DNA of 8,347 bases, from positions 1-8,347 of the forward strand of contig JAOUNK010000143.1 in the NCBI GenBank assembly GCA_029881015.1, given 5' to 3'. The notes beneath the pieces are model-generated. The model did no database searches. It saw nothing but the letters and a program-made list of their open reading frames with translations, and was not told where the DNA came from. The position numbers and the translations under genes were made by a program. Positions 1-6,648 of the stretch are shown here, piece by piece. The first letter of the stretch is position 1, and the number at the start of each line of letters is the position of its first letter. Source of the DNA: Gammaproteobacteria bacterium. GTDB lineage: Bacteria; Pseudomonadota; Gammaproteobacteria; Steroidobacterales; Woeseiaceae.

Positions 1-1152
1 TTGCACAAGGCCGAAAACGACGGTCGCTGTGCGGCTCTTCTTAAGCTTCGTGGCCTCGTCCGGTTCGCGAGCCGCAAGCGGCAGGTAAATGTCGTTGATA
101 AATGCGGCCGCCGATGAGTTCAGGGAACTCGAGAGCGTCGACATGGCGGCGGCAAATACCGCGGCCAGCGTAAGTCCCAGGAGCCCGATCGGCATGTAGT
201 GAACGATGAAGTAGGCAAACTGCTGGTCGTTCCTGATGTCCACATCGCCCTGGAGGCCCGCCAGACCAACCCCGATCAGCAGGAAGATCCCGAACTGCAG
301 CATCACGATAAAGCCGCTCAGGCCGAGTGCCAGGGCCGCCTGGCCCTGGCCTTTTGCCGACAGGTAGCGCTGTACCATCATCTGGTCCGTCCCGTGCGTG
401 GCGGCGGTCAGGAACGCGCCGCCGGCAAGGCCGGCCCAGAACGTCATGCCCGGCTTGGTAAGGCTCATATCGAAGTCGAAGATACGCAGCTTGTTCTCGT
501 CCTGAGCGAACTGCAGCAATGCGTCGAAACCTCCGGGTGCGGTATCGACGATGATGCTCGCTGCAGCCGCTGCGCCGAGCATGTAGATCACGAACTGGAT
601 GCAATCGTTCCAGATGACCGATCGCGCTCCGCCGATGAACGTATAGAGAATCGTGACGACACCGATAAACACGACGCTGAGATTCAGATCGAGCCCGAGC
701 ACGATCTGCAGCACCAGCGCAGTAAGAAACAGCCGCAATGCGTCGCTGGCGTTGCGCGTCAGCAGGAACAGGCTCGACACGAGGCGGCGGCTCACGGTGC
801 CGAAGCGAGTCTCGAGAACTTCGTAAGCCGTGAACGGTTTGCCGCGAAAATACAGGGGTAGCAGGATGAAGATGACGCCGAGGCGGCCGACGATATAGCC
901 GATCGTAATCTGCAGGAACGTCAGGTTGCCACCGGCCGCCGCCGCGAGCCCGGGAATCGAAAGAAACGTGACCGTGCTGGTTTCGGTGGCGACGATCGAG
1001 AGCAACAAGGCGCCCCAGGGCAGCGAACGGTCACCGAGAAAGTAGCGCGTTGCCGATTGTTTGCCACGGCCGACCCAGACCCCAAACGCGAGGACCGCCA
1101 GCATGTAACCAACGACGATCGCCGCGTCGATGCCACCGATGTTAATCGTCAC
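1..1152 (-). CDS. Sodium:solute symporter (SSS/SLC5 family), C-terminus cut by window edge
   Basis: This is an inner-membrane, Na+-driven importer of the SSS family; 384 codons lie in the window and the frame is still open at base 1. Visible family landmarks are the first transmembrane segment and loop ending in the YFLGDRSLPWG motif (about 37-47), the ATETSTVTFLSIPG helix (55-68), YEVLETRFG (110-118), GGARSVIWNDCIQ (174-186), GTDQMMVQRYLSAK (254-267) and FAAAMSTLSSSLNSS (333-347). The last corresponds to the helix that carries Na2-site serines in vSGLT. The chosen start is GTG at 1152-1150, preceded by GGAGAG with a 5-nt gap. It overlaps the end of the upstream phosphoesterase gene by 11 nt, which implies co-transcription and translational coupling. 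The substrate cannot be read from sequence. Bacterial members carry sugars, sialic acid, amino acids or vitamins; an amino-sugar substrate would fit the neighbouring murein genes but is inference. Family assignment is firm. Confidence 0.93.
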   Translation of the reverse strand, partial: MTINIGGIDAAIVVGYMLAVLAFGVWVGRGKQSATRYFLGDRSLPWGALLLSIVATETSTVTFLSIPGLAAAAGGNLTFLQITIGYIVGRLGVIFILLPLYFRGKPFTAYEVLETRFGTVSRRLVSSLFLLTRNASDALRLFLTALVLQIVLGLDLNLSVVFIGVVTILYTFIGGARSVIWNDCIQFVIYMLGAAAAASIIVDTAPGGFDALLQFAQDENKLRIFDFDMSLTKPGMTFWAGLAGGAFLTAATHGTDQMMVQRYLSAKGQGQAALALGLSGFIVMLQFGIFLLIGVGLAGLQGDVDIRNDQQFAYFIVHYMPIGLLGLTLAAVFAAAMSTLSSSLNSSAAAFINDIYLPLAAREPDEATKLKKSRTATVVFGLVQ

Positions 1153-3481
1153 GCGTGCTCTCCAGCGTGACCGGGTCGTGATAGCGACGCGCCTCAAACG
1201 CCGCGACGTCGCCGTTCGCCGTCATGATCGGGAACAGGTAGACCGGTTCGAGCTGCGCGCGCCACGTGCCGGCGTCACTGCGAACGACGCGCACGGCCAC
1301 GTGTCCGTAGTGCTTGCCGCCATCCAGCAAGCGGCCGTCGTCGCTCCACTGTTCGGGCGCATCTTCGTGCGCGAGAAAGACGCGGTGCGGGTTGACGGCG
1401 AGCGGGTCCGGCCCGCGCAGCCCGTCCCCGCCAATGCCGACATCCATGAAATGAACGGCATGGTCCACTTCCGCGCCGTCACCGGTCTGCTCGCGGCCAC
1501 GCACGATCGAGTACTCGTACATCTCGTCGTGCCCGTTGAACACGGCGTCCACGCCGTAGCGCAGGAACAGCGGCGTCAGCACATCCAGCGGCATGCCCGA
1601 GGCGAAGTTTTCGCCTTCCCCGGTACCGGGCGGGCGTCCATGAATGCCGGATGTGTAGGGCGCGGGGTGAAACAGGACGAACGTAAACGCTTTCTCCCGC
1701 TGCGCCCGCGCGAGTTCCTTTTCCAGCCACTGCCATTGTGCCGAGCCCGGTTGCCAGTCCGGCGCGGTGCTGTCGAGATACCAGTTCGTGTCGGTGGCCG
1801 ATCGTTCGGGCGTGCCATTGTTCGTATCGATCGCTATGACCGCGACCGGGCCATGGTCATGGGCGTAGTAGGCCGGGCGGTTGAAATAGGTCCGGTACTT
1901 CGCCAGGGCACGCGCTGTGCCGGAGACGCCATAGCCGCCGAGGTCGCCCGGTCCGCCGTAGTAGTCGTGGTTGCCGAGCGCGGGTACGATCGGCACGGAT
2001 GCGGCCAGGGCGGCATTGTGCCGCCAGAACTCGTCCCAGTCGCGCTGCTCACCCCCTGATTCGACAAGATCGCCGGCGATCGCGACAAAATCGGGTCTTT
2101 TTGCCGAAATTTCGGCAAGGTTTGCCCGGTAGCCTGTTGTCTGGTCGACCGGGTACCGGCGCTCGTTCCCGGCGCCGTGTTGCGCCGCCGACCAGCGCGC
2201 CCGTTTGCCGGTCGATTCGGGCTCGGTTTCGCTGTCTGCGTATACAACGAAATGCACCGCGTCCTCCGCCGGTGTGCGTACGTTGACCGCTGCCGTCTCG
2301 CCGTTCTGCTGCACCGCGATCGTGTAATCCTCGCCGGGCTGCAGCCCGGTCAGGGTCGCCGTCTGCTGCCATGGCGGAAACCCTGCTCCATCCAGTCTCG
2401 CGAACTCCGCGAGGTGATACGCGAGTTCGCAGGCATGGCGCGGTGGCGATACCTCGACCGCGATCCTGTCATCGGCCAGCAGCGTGACGGCGCCCGGGGT
2501 TGCGTGTTCCGAAAACCAGCTGATCGTCGCCGCAGCCGCCGTGACGTCCTGCAGGTAAGGCGTGACGCGAAATGCGCTGCCGGCGGTCGCCGCGTGTGTG
2601 CGTGCGTTACTGGCGTAGGCGGCCACGCGGCGGTGCCAACCTTCCAGCCAGCGTGCCTCGTTGCGCTCCGGCGGGGCGTTGGCGACGCGCAGGGCAAGCC
2701 GCCCGGCCGCCGCGTTCGCGAACTGTTCCACGAGGCTCGTGTTCGTCATGTCCGGCCGTGCCGCAACGTCACGCAGCACCTGCACGAGCCCCCAGCCCTC
2801 GCCCGCATAGCGTTCGCGTGGATTGCTGCCGAGACCCTTGAAGTTGTAATAGTCGATGACCGCGAAGAGGCCCTCCGGACTCGCCAGCAGCCGGTGCAAC
2901 AACTCCGTGAGGACTGCCTTGTCGCCGTCGTCCAGTTCGAGCGCATTCCAGCGCGCGTTGAAACTCGCCACGATGTATTGCGCCTGCTGCGGCGCCGTAT
3001 TCGCCAGCCAATCCCTGAGCGCTGCCATGCGTGGCGTGTCGCGCGCGGCATCGAATGCGGCTTTGTCGGCCCAGGGTGCCGCAGGAACAGCCGGGGTACG
3101 CAGCCACTCGGGCACCGGGGAGCAGGCATCCGCATGCTCCCTCACGTAGGCGAGCATGGTCGGAAACGACTCATCAAACGGCGCGTCGACATGCTCGGGA
3201 AACCAGATGAAGTGCCCGATGCCCAGCGACGGGAAGTCCTCGCCGTCGTTCCAGTGCGCCAGGTACTCGAGCTTGCCGTTGGTTTCGTTCCGGAAAATCT
3301 GCGCCGCGATCCAGTAATAGTCAGCAGCGGCCAGCGCCGGCATCTCCAGCCGCGGGTCCGCCGTGCGTGAACAGGCGGCGACGAGCAGCAGCACGAGCAG
3401 CAGCGAGTGGCGCAGCGCCCCGCCTAAGAAAAAAGCGCCATGCTCCGGCCATCCCCGGGGGACGGGGTCAGGCCGGTGCAT
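1142..3481 (-). CDS. Probable lipoprotein: lysozyme-like N-terminal domain fused to Fn3-like and purple-acid-phosphatase-like metallophosphoesterase
   Basis: A 779-residue frame (numbered from ATG 3481). A hydrophobic stretch ends in the lipobox VAAC (Cys37), so the product is probably a lipid-anchored envelope protein. Residues about 50-292 resemble a family I know only as uncharacterised secreted proteins; it carries NE (65-66), HWNDGED (76-82), SLGIGHFIWF (85-94), DYYNFKG (210-216), GWGLVQVL (229-236) and NAPPERNEARWL (268-279). Residues about 303-402 look like the Fn3-type domain of purple acid phosphatases. The catalytic module has YADSETEPESTG (414-425), AGDLVE (469-474), GNHD (503-506), HPAP (605-608) and GHDEMYE (650-656), so a phosphoester hydrolase is likely. 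Usual metal-ligand histidines appear as Glu418 and Glu653. The gene follows the receptor after 39 nt and overlaps the symporter. The start is doubtful: ATG 3481 lies in a terminator-like hairpin, gives a long n-region without basic character, and has no well-placed ribosome binding site. Substrate unknown. Confidence 0.85.
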   Translation of the reverse strand: MHRPDPVPRGWPEHGAFFLGGALRHSLLLVLLLVAACSRTADPRLEMPALAAADYYWIAAQIFRNETNGKLEYLAHWNDGEDFPSLGIGHFIWFPEHVDAPFDESFPTMLAYVREHADACSPVPEWLRTPAVPAAPWADKAAFDAARDTPRMAALRDWLANTAPQQAQYIVASFNARWNALELDDGDKAVLTELLHRLLASPEGLFAVIDYYNFKGLGSNPRERYAGEGWGLVQVLRDVAARPDMTNTSLVEQFANAAAGRLALRVANAPPERNEARWLEGWHRRVAAYASNARTHAATAGSAFRVTPYLQDVTAAAATISWFSEHATPGAVTLLADDRIAVEVSPPRHACELAYHLAEFARLDGAGFPPWQQTATLTGLQPGEDYTIAVQQNGETAAVNVRTPAEDAVHFVVYADSETEPESTGKRARWSAAQHGAGNERRYPVDQTTGYRANLAEISAKRPDFVAIAGDLVESGGEQRDWDEFWRHNAALAASVPIVPALGNHDYYGGPGDLGGYGVSGTARALAKYRTYFNRPAYYAHDHGPVAVIAIDTNNGTPERSATDTNWYLDSTAPDWQPGSAQWQWLEKELARAQREKAFTFVLFHPAPYTSGIHGRPPGTGEGENFASGMPLDVLTPLFLRYGVDAVFNGHDEMYEYSIVRGREQTGDGAEVDHAVHFMDVGIGGDGLRGPDPLAVNPHRVFLAHEDAPEQWSDDGRLLDGGKHYGHVAVRVVRSDAGTWRAQLEPVYLFPIMTANGDVAAFEARRYHDPVTLESTRDD
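1158..1163 (-). promoter_or_regulatory. Ribosome binding site deciding the GTG start of the symporter
   Basis: GGAGAG on the minus strand lies five bases before GTG 1152-1150, inside the final codons of the upstream gene. It supports this GTG over the downstream ATG of codon 17, which falls within the first transmembrane segment. Confidence 0.65.
3413..3415 (-). other. Alternative (CTG) start candidate for the phosphoesterase lipoprotein
   Basis: Starting at this CTG (codon 23 of the long frame) would give MRHSLLLVLLLVAAC, a compact and typical lipoprotein signal peptide with a basic n-region. A purine-rich AGGCGGGG lies just upstream as a possible ribosome binding site. It also places the start downstream of the 3428-3492 hairpin. 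CTG starts are rare, and the in-frame GTG at 3394-3392 would leave too short a signal peptide, so this is only a candidate. Confidence 0.3.
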
Positions 3482-3492
3482 GACGCATTTTC
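3428..3492 (-). terminator. Long imperfect palindrome: Rho-independent terminator or attenuator, possibly REP-derived
   Basis: Arms at 3435-3450 and 3471-3486 are 16 nt each and separated by 20 nt. In the leftward transcript they pair with 14 Watson-Crick pairs, one G-U wobble and one A-A mismatch; CCCC and GGGG within the loop can pair again. Six Ts (3434-3429) follow the stem directly, as in intrinsic terminators, and an AAAA run (3491-3488) on the other side can pair with them. Read rightward, the wobble becomes a C-A mismatch and the tail is only ATTTTC, so leftward action is favoured. It sits 29 nt after the receptor stop codon and would end or attenuate transcription before the phosphoesterase and symporter genes. 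The central GGGGTCAGGCC phrase resembles dispersed REP-type repeats of proteobacteria (recollection, not checked). Confidence 0.7.
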
Positions 3493-3520
3493 ATTCCACA
3501 AAGAACGTATTGGCGGGTTC

Positions 3521-6514
3521 TTACTGGAACTGGTACTTCACGGCGAGCTGGATACGGCGTGGCTTGTAATAGCTATCCGGCTGTCCGTAACCGGAGTCAT
3601 TGACATCGCGGTGGATGTTGTAGCCGGTCTGTTTGTCGAACACATTGTAGATGTCCGCACGCAACTGGATGTTGTGCGCGTCACCGATCCTGAAATTGTG
3701 CGTGTAGTTCAGGTCGAGCTGGTAGTGGTCATCCGACGTGCGTGAACCTGCCGGCTCAGCGTACTTGATGGTGTCACTGGAACTGCTCGTCTGGCTTGCA
3801 TACACGAACCTGTCCCAGGTCTCCCAGGGCTCACCCGACTGGTACACGAGGTAGGCGCCGGCACGGCCGTCCCAGGGGAACTGGTAGTAGCCGTAGAGCT
3901 TCAGCATATGGCGCCGGTCGCCGCCGAGGTTACCGTATTTCAGGTTCCAGAGCTGGCGACCTGCACCGTCGGCAATGTTCGACGAACCGATGAAAATTGC
4001 CTGGTCGTTGTTCGTCGTCGTGACGTCCTGGTCGAAATTGCCGTAGTAATGGCTCCAGGTGTACGAACCGCGAACGAACCAGTTCTCGTGGTTCCAGTCT
4101 GCCTCGAAGCTGGCTTCCCAGAACTTGTTCTTGCCGCCATCGAGCTGCGCGATGACGAAGGACGAACCGCCGATTTCAGCACGAATTGCGTCGAGATTCG
4201 GGACGTAGAGCTCGGCCGGAACGCCCGGAGGCAAGGGCTCACCCGGGTGCGGGTAGTTAATGCGATCCGCATTACCCGTGTCTTCCCAGAAGTTTGTCGC
4301 GATACGGTGACGCACGTGCGCTCGGAAGGCGAGCTCATCGGAGAAGTCCTTGGTGATACCGGCGAGGAATTCTTCGGTAAGGCGCGGCTCAAGACCGTCC
4401 TGGAACCACTTGCCCGATGACGAATCGACGTTTTCGCTCTCGATGAAGTTGCCGTTGGCATCGAAAAACACGTCGATGCGGCTGCGCAGGTTACGATCCC
4501 AGGAGGCCGCGCGCGCGAGCGACGATGCCGACGGGTTGTAGCGTGCGTAGTTCAGGTAGAACGATGCCGTGTCCGAGAAGTCCCAGGTCATGCCGAGACG
4601 CGGCTGGATCATGTCTTCCCAGTCCACTTCGTACATCTTGTAGGGCGTACCCGGCGATTGCATCAGGCCGGTCAGCGTGTTCATGCCGGTGGTATCCGGT
4701 GCCAGCCCCTGCCCATACAGGATATCGTTACTGATCAGGACACCGACATTCCACGTGAAGTCACCCTTGGTTATGGTGTCGTTGATCTCGATGCTCTGCA
4801 GCTCCGAGCTGGAATAGATCGACGGGATGAGGTCTTCGCCGGTCGGGCTGAGCAAGGATTGCTGCTGCACGCGCGCGACGAAGTACGCCGGCGTGCCGTT
4901 TGGCGAATTGGTGACACCGCCCAGGATATCCACAAGGCCCCAACCGTTCGAACGGCGCGCGAGATCTTCCGCCACTTCCATCCACTGGTAGCCAAAATGC
5001 AGGTCATGTGTCGCATCGCCGATGTACAGCGTATGGTCGAACGCGACCTCGAAGCTCTCGCGCGTATAGACCGTGCTGTCGATCTGGTGGTAACCGCCGA
5101 CGGCGCCACCGCCGAGAACCGGGTCATGGCTGTATTGCGCAACATACGGTGCAATAAAGTTGTTGAAGTCGATGTCGGCCTGCGTGGTCGGGGTGCGGAA
5201 CAGCGGGATATCGATATACCCCATCTGGTCGAGGTTCGCGATGTCCAGTGATCCGCCCTGCTGCGGGATGAACCCGAACAGGTTGTCCGGCCTGGAAGAA
5301 CCCGTGTCTTCCCAGTCGATGTACTTGAAGCTCAGCGAGCTGTCGTCAGTGACGATCCAGGAGCCCTCGAGGATCAGGATGTCCTGTGTCGCCGACGAGC
5401 CCACCGATACGGAAGGGTGCTCGAACTGGCCAATGCTCTCGTTCTTGTTCTCGCGATCCGACGTGCGATAACTGGCATCCAGAAGAATATTGTCGGTGGG
5501 CGAGAACGTCAGCTTGGCGAAGTACTCGTCGCGCGTGCTGTCGAAGTTGCCGATCGCGCCGTAGGCATTGGAGGAATTGTCGCGTGTGCGTTCCGGCGCG
5601 TAGTACGACGTGTAGAAGTACAGCCGGTCGCGCAACAGCGGACCGCCGAAATTGGCGACGACCCAGGTACGATCTTCATCGAATTCGAGCGAGCTGCCCG
5701 TATCCTGGTCGGCGGTCAAACCGCTTGACTGTACCTGGTAGCTGACCTCGGCCTTGAACTCGTCCGTGCCGCGTTTCGAGATCGTGTTCATCGTAAAGCC
5801 GCCCGAGCGGTTGAACCCGACCGCTTTGGCGCCACCGCGAACGACGGACACCTGCGCGATGTCGTGTGAGGACGGCTCACTCGCCAGGACGCCGAACAAG
5901 GGCAAGGATACGTCCACGCCGTCGAACAGGTAGACGTTGTCCTGACCGGAACCGCCGGCGCTCGGTCCACGTACGTCGAGTTCCGAATACTGAACGCCCG
6001 GGATGAGCTTCATGATGTCGCGGTAATCCTGCCCGACCGGGATGGCATCGATGGTACTGGCGCTGATTGCGTCGCTCAACGAGCCCTGGCCCGCATCGAC
6101 CGCAAGCTGCTCGCCCGTAACGACGATTTCTTCCATTGCTCCACCGGACACGATATTCAGTTCGGCGGTTTGCTGCAGCAGAACCAGCACATTGCGCGTC
6201 TGCGAGCTGCCGTCCGGCAGCGTGAACTCGACGGTGTATTGGCCTGGCGGCAGGAGGCGGATGCGGTAGCGGCCGTTGTCGGCCGAAGTGGTCGAGCGCG
6301 GCTGCGGCAGGACATTACTGCTGGCCTCGACCGTGACGCCGCTGATGCCGTTGCCGCTGGCATCGGTGACGAAGCCTGTGATGTCACCCGACTGTTGAGC
6401 CTGGGCCGGCACGGCGAAGAACGCCATGACGGCACCAAGCGCGAGAATACTGAAAAAGGATTGGCGCGAGCGCCCCGAAGAAACCGAGCGGTTCCCACTT
6501 CTGAACAAGGTCAT
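3521..6514 (-). CDS. TonB-dependent outer-membrane receptor with carboxypeptidase-regulatory-like N-terminal domain
   Basis: A complete 997-residue outer-membrane transporter. Residues 1-39 form a Sec signal peptide (basic n-region, hydrophobic core, AQA before Q40). Residues about 43-115 are a CarboxypepD_reg-like beta-sandwich (GDITGFVTDASGNGISGVTVEA, then the GRYRIRLLPPGQYTVEF strand pattern). A TonB-box-like EEIVVTGE (128-135) follows, then the plug domain (about 143-250; IPGVQYSELDVRGPSAGG, VYLFDGVDVSLP and VSVVRGGAKAVGFNRSGG) and a beta-barrel rich in aromatic alternation to the end (RRIQLAVKYQFQ). The length and domain order fit the Oar-like group of TonB-dependent receptors. The start has a strong AGGGGGA six bases upstream. 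It is first in the leftward run, 39 nt before the lipoprotein gene and divergent from the amidase gene. The substrate cannot be deduced from sequence; murein fragments are suggested only by context. Confidence 0.94.
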   Translation of the reverse strand: MTLFRSGNRSVSSGRSRQSFFSILALGAVMAFFAVPAQAQQSGDITGFVTDASGNGISGVTVEASSNVLPQPRSTTSADNGRYRIRLLPPGQYTVEFTLPDGSSQTRNVLVLLQQTAELNIVSGGAMEEIVVTGEQLAVDAGQGSLSDAISASTIDAIPVGQDYRDIMKLIPGVQYSELDVRGPSAGGSGQDNVYLFDGVDVSLPLFGVLASEPSSHDIAQVSVVRGGAKAVGFNRSGGFTMNTISKRGTDEFKAEVSYQVQSSGLTADQDTGSSLEFDEDRTWVVANFGGPLLRDRLYFYTSYYAPERTRDNSSNAYGAIGNFDSTRDEYFAKLTFSPTDNILLDASYRTSDRENKNESIGQFEHPSVSVGSSATQDILILEGSWIVTDDSSLSFKYIDWEDTGSSRPDNLFGFIPQQGGSLDIANLDQMGYIDIPLFRTPTTQADIDFNNFIAPYVAQYSHDPVLGGGAVGGYHQIDSTVYTRESFEVAFDHTLYIGDATHDLHFGYQWMEVAEDLARRSNGWGLVDILGGVTNSPNGTPAYFVARVQQQSLLSPTGEDLIPSIYSSSELQSIEINDTITKGDFTWNVGVLISNDILYGQGLAPDTTGMNTLTGLMQSPGTPYKMYEVDWEDMIQPRLGMTWDFSDTASFYLNYARYNPSASSLARAASWDRNLRSRIDVFFDANGNFIESENVDSSSGKWFQDGLEPRLTEEFLAGITKDFSDELAFRAHVRHRIATNFWEDTGNADRINYPHPGEPLPPGVPAELYVPNLDAIRAEIGGSSFVIAQLDGGKNKFWEASFEADWNHENWFVRGSYTWSHYYGNFDQDVTTTNNDQAIFIGSSNIADGAGRQLWNLKYGNLGGDRRHMLKLYGYYQFPWDGRAGAYLVYQSGEPWETWDRFVYASQTSSSSDTIKYAEPAGSRTSDDHYQLDLNYTHNFRIGDAHNIQLRADIYNVFDKQTGYNIHRDVNDSGYGQPDSYYKPRRIQLAVKYQFQ

Positions 6515-6520
6515 GTTTTG

Positions 6521-6527
6521 TCCCCCT
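6521..6527 (-). promoter_or_regulatory. Strong ribosome binding site of the TonB-dependent receptor
   Basis: AGGGGGA on the minus strand is six bases upstream of ATG 6514-6512 and fixes that start, which also begins a proper signal peptide. Confidence 0.7.
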
Positions 6528-6543
6528 GAGCTGGATGGTTTTC

Positions 6544-6574
6544 TTGACTATGACAGCCTTGTACGGCATAAAAT
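6544..6574 (+). promoter_or_regulatory. Possible sigma70-type promoter for the amidase-epimerase run
   Basis: TTGACT (6544-6549) and TAAAAT (6569-6574) each match five of six consensus positions, but the 19-nt spacer is long. It would give a leader of about 70 nt before ATG 6649. It overlaps the candidate leftward promoter, so the two divergent runs could share or compete for RNA polymerase. Confidence 0.35.
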
Positions 6575-6597
6575 ATCATTGAGAGGGAAAAAGTAAA
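6570..6597 (-). promoter_or_regulatory. Possible sigma70-type promoter for the leftward run
   Basis: TTTACT (6597-6592) and TATTTT (6575-6570) are separated by 16 nt in the AT-rich intergenic region, and would give a leader of roughly 50 nt before the receptor ATG. Each box has four matches to consensus. It is tentative and is supported mainly by its position. Confidence 0.3.
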
Positions 6598-6648
6598 GAA
6601 TTATTTATTCCTACTCCGAATTCTCCTACAACGACTGATACCAAGCCG

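Noticed and set aside
199..861. Plus-strand open frame of 220 codons opposite the symporter
   Set aside because: Its translation is His-, Gln- and Arg-rich and lacks domains; the opposite strand encodes an unmistakable membrane transporter.
1130..2059. Plus-strand open frame of 309 codons opposite the phosphoesterase module
   Set aside because: Shadow of the coding strand that holds the GNHD, HPAP and GHDE motifs; no recognisable protein features.
2177..3370. Long plus-strand open frame (397 codons) opposite the lipoprotein gene
   Set aside because: It is antisense to a gene with clear domain motifs; the translation is Arg-rich and low in structure, as expected from GC-rich third positions, with no family resemblance.
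3468..3488. Six-codon frame MRHAPA* on the minus strand before the lipoprotein gene
   Set aside because: GGA upstream is placed like a ribosome binding site, but the frame lies wholly in the palindrome arm and has no regulatory codon pattern.
4658..5251. Plus-strand frame of 197 codons within the receptor gene
   Set aside because: Antisense shadow; the receptor frame is continuous from signal peptide to barrel end.
4270..5325. Repeated CCCGTGTCTTCCCAG string and W-E-D motifs in the receptor
   Set aside because: Copies are short (about 15 nt), scattered and explained by recurring barrel-strand residues; no repeat unit extends beyond them.
6384..6569. Small minus-strand frame upstream of and overlapping the receptor start
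   Set aside because: It has no ribosome binding site and runs out of frame into the receptor signal peptide; the receptor ATG has a strong AGGGGGA site.
6515..6648. Search for a riboswitch, tRNA or small RNA in the divergent region
   Set aside because: No cloverleaf, conserved riboswitch core or terminator hairpin could be recognised in this 134-nt region.
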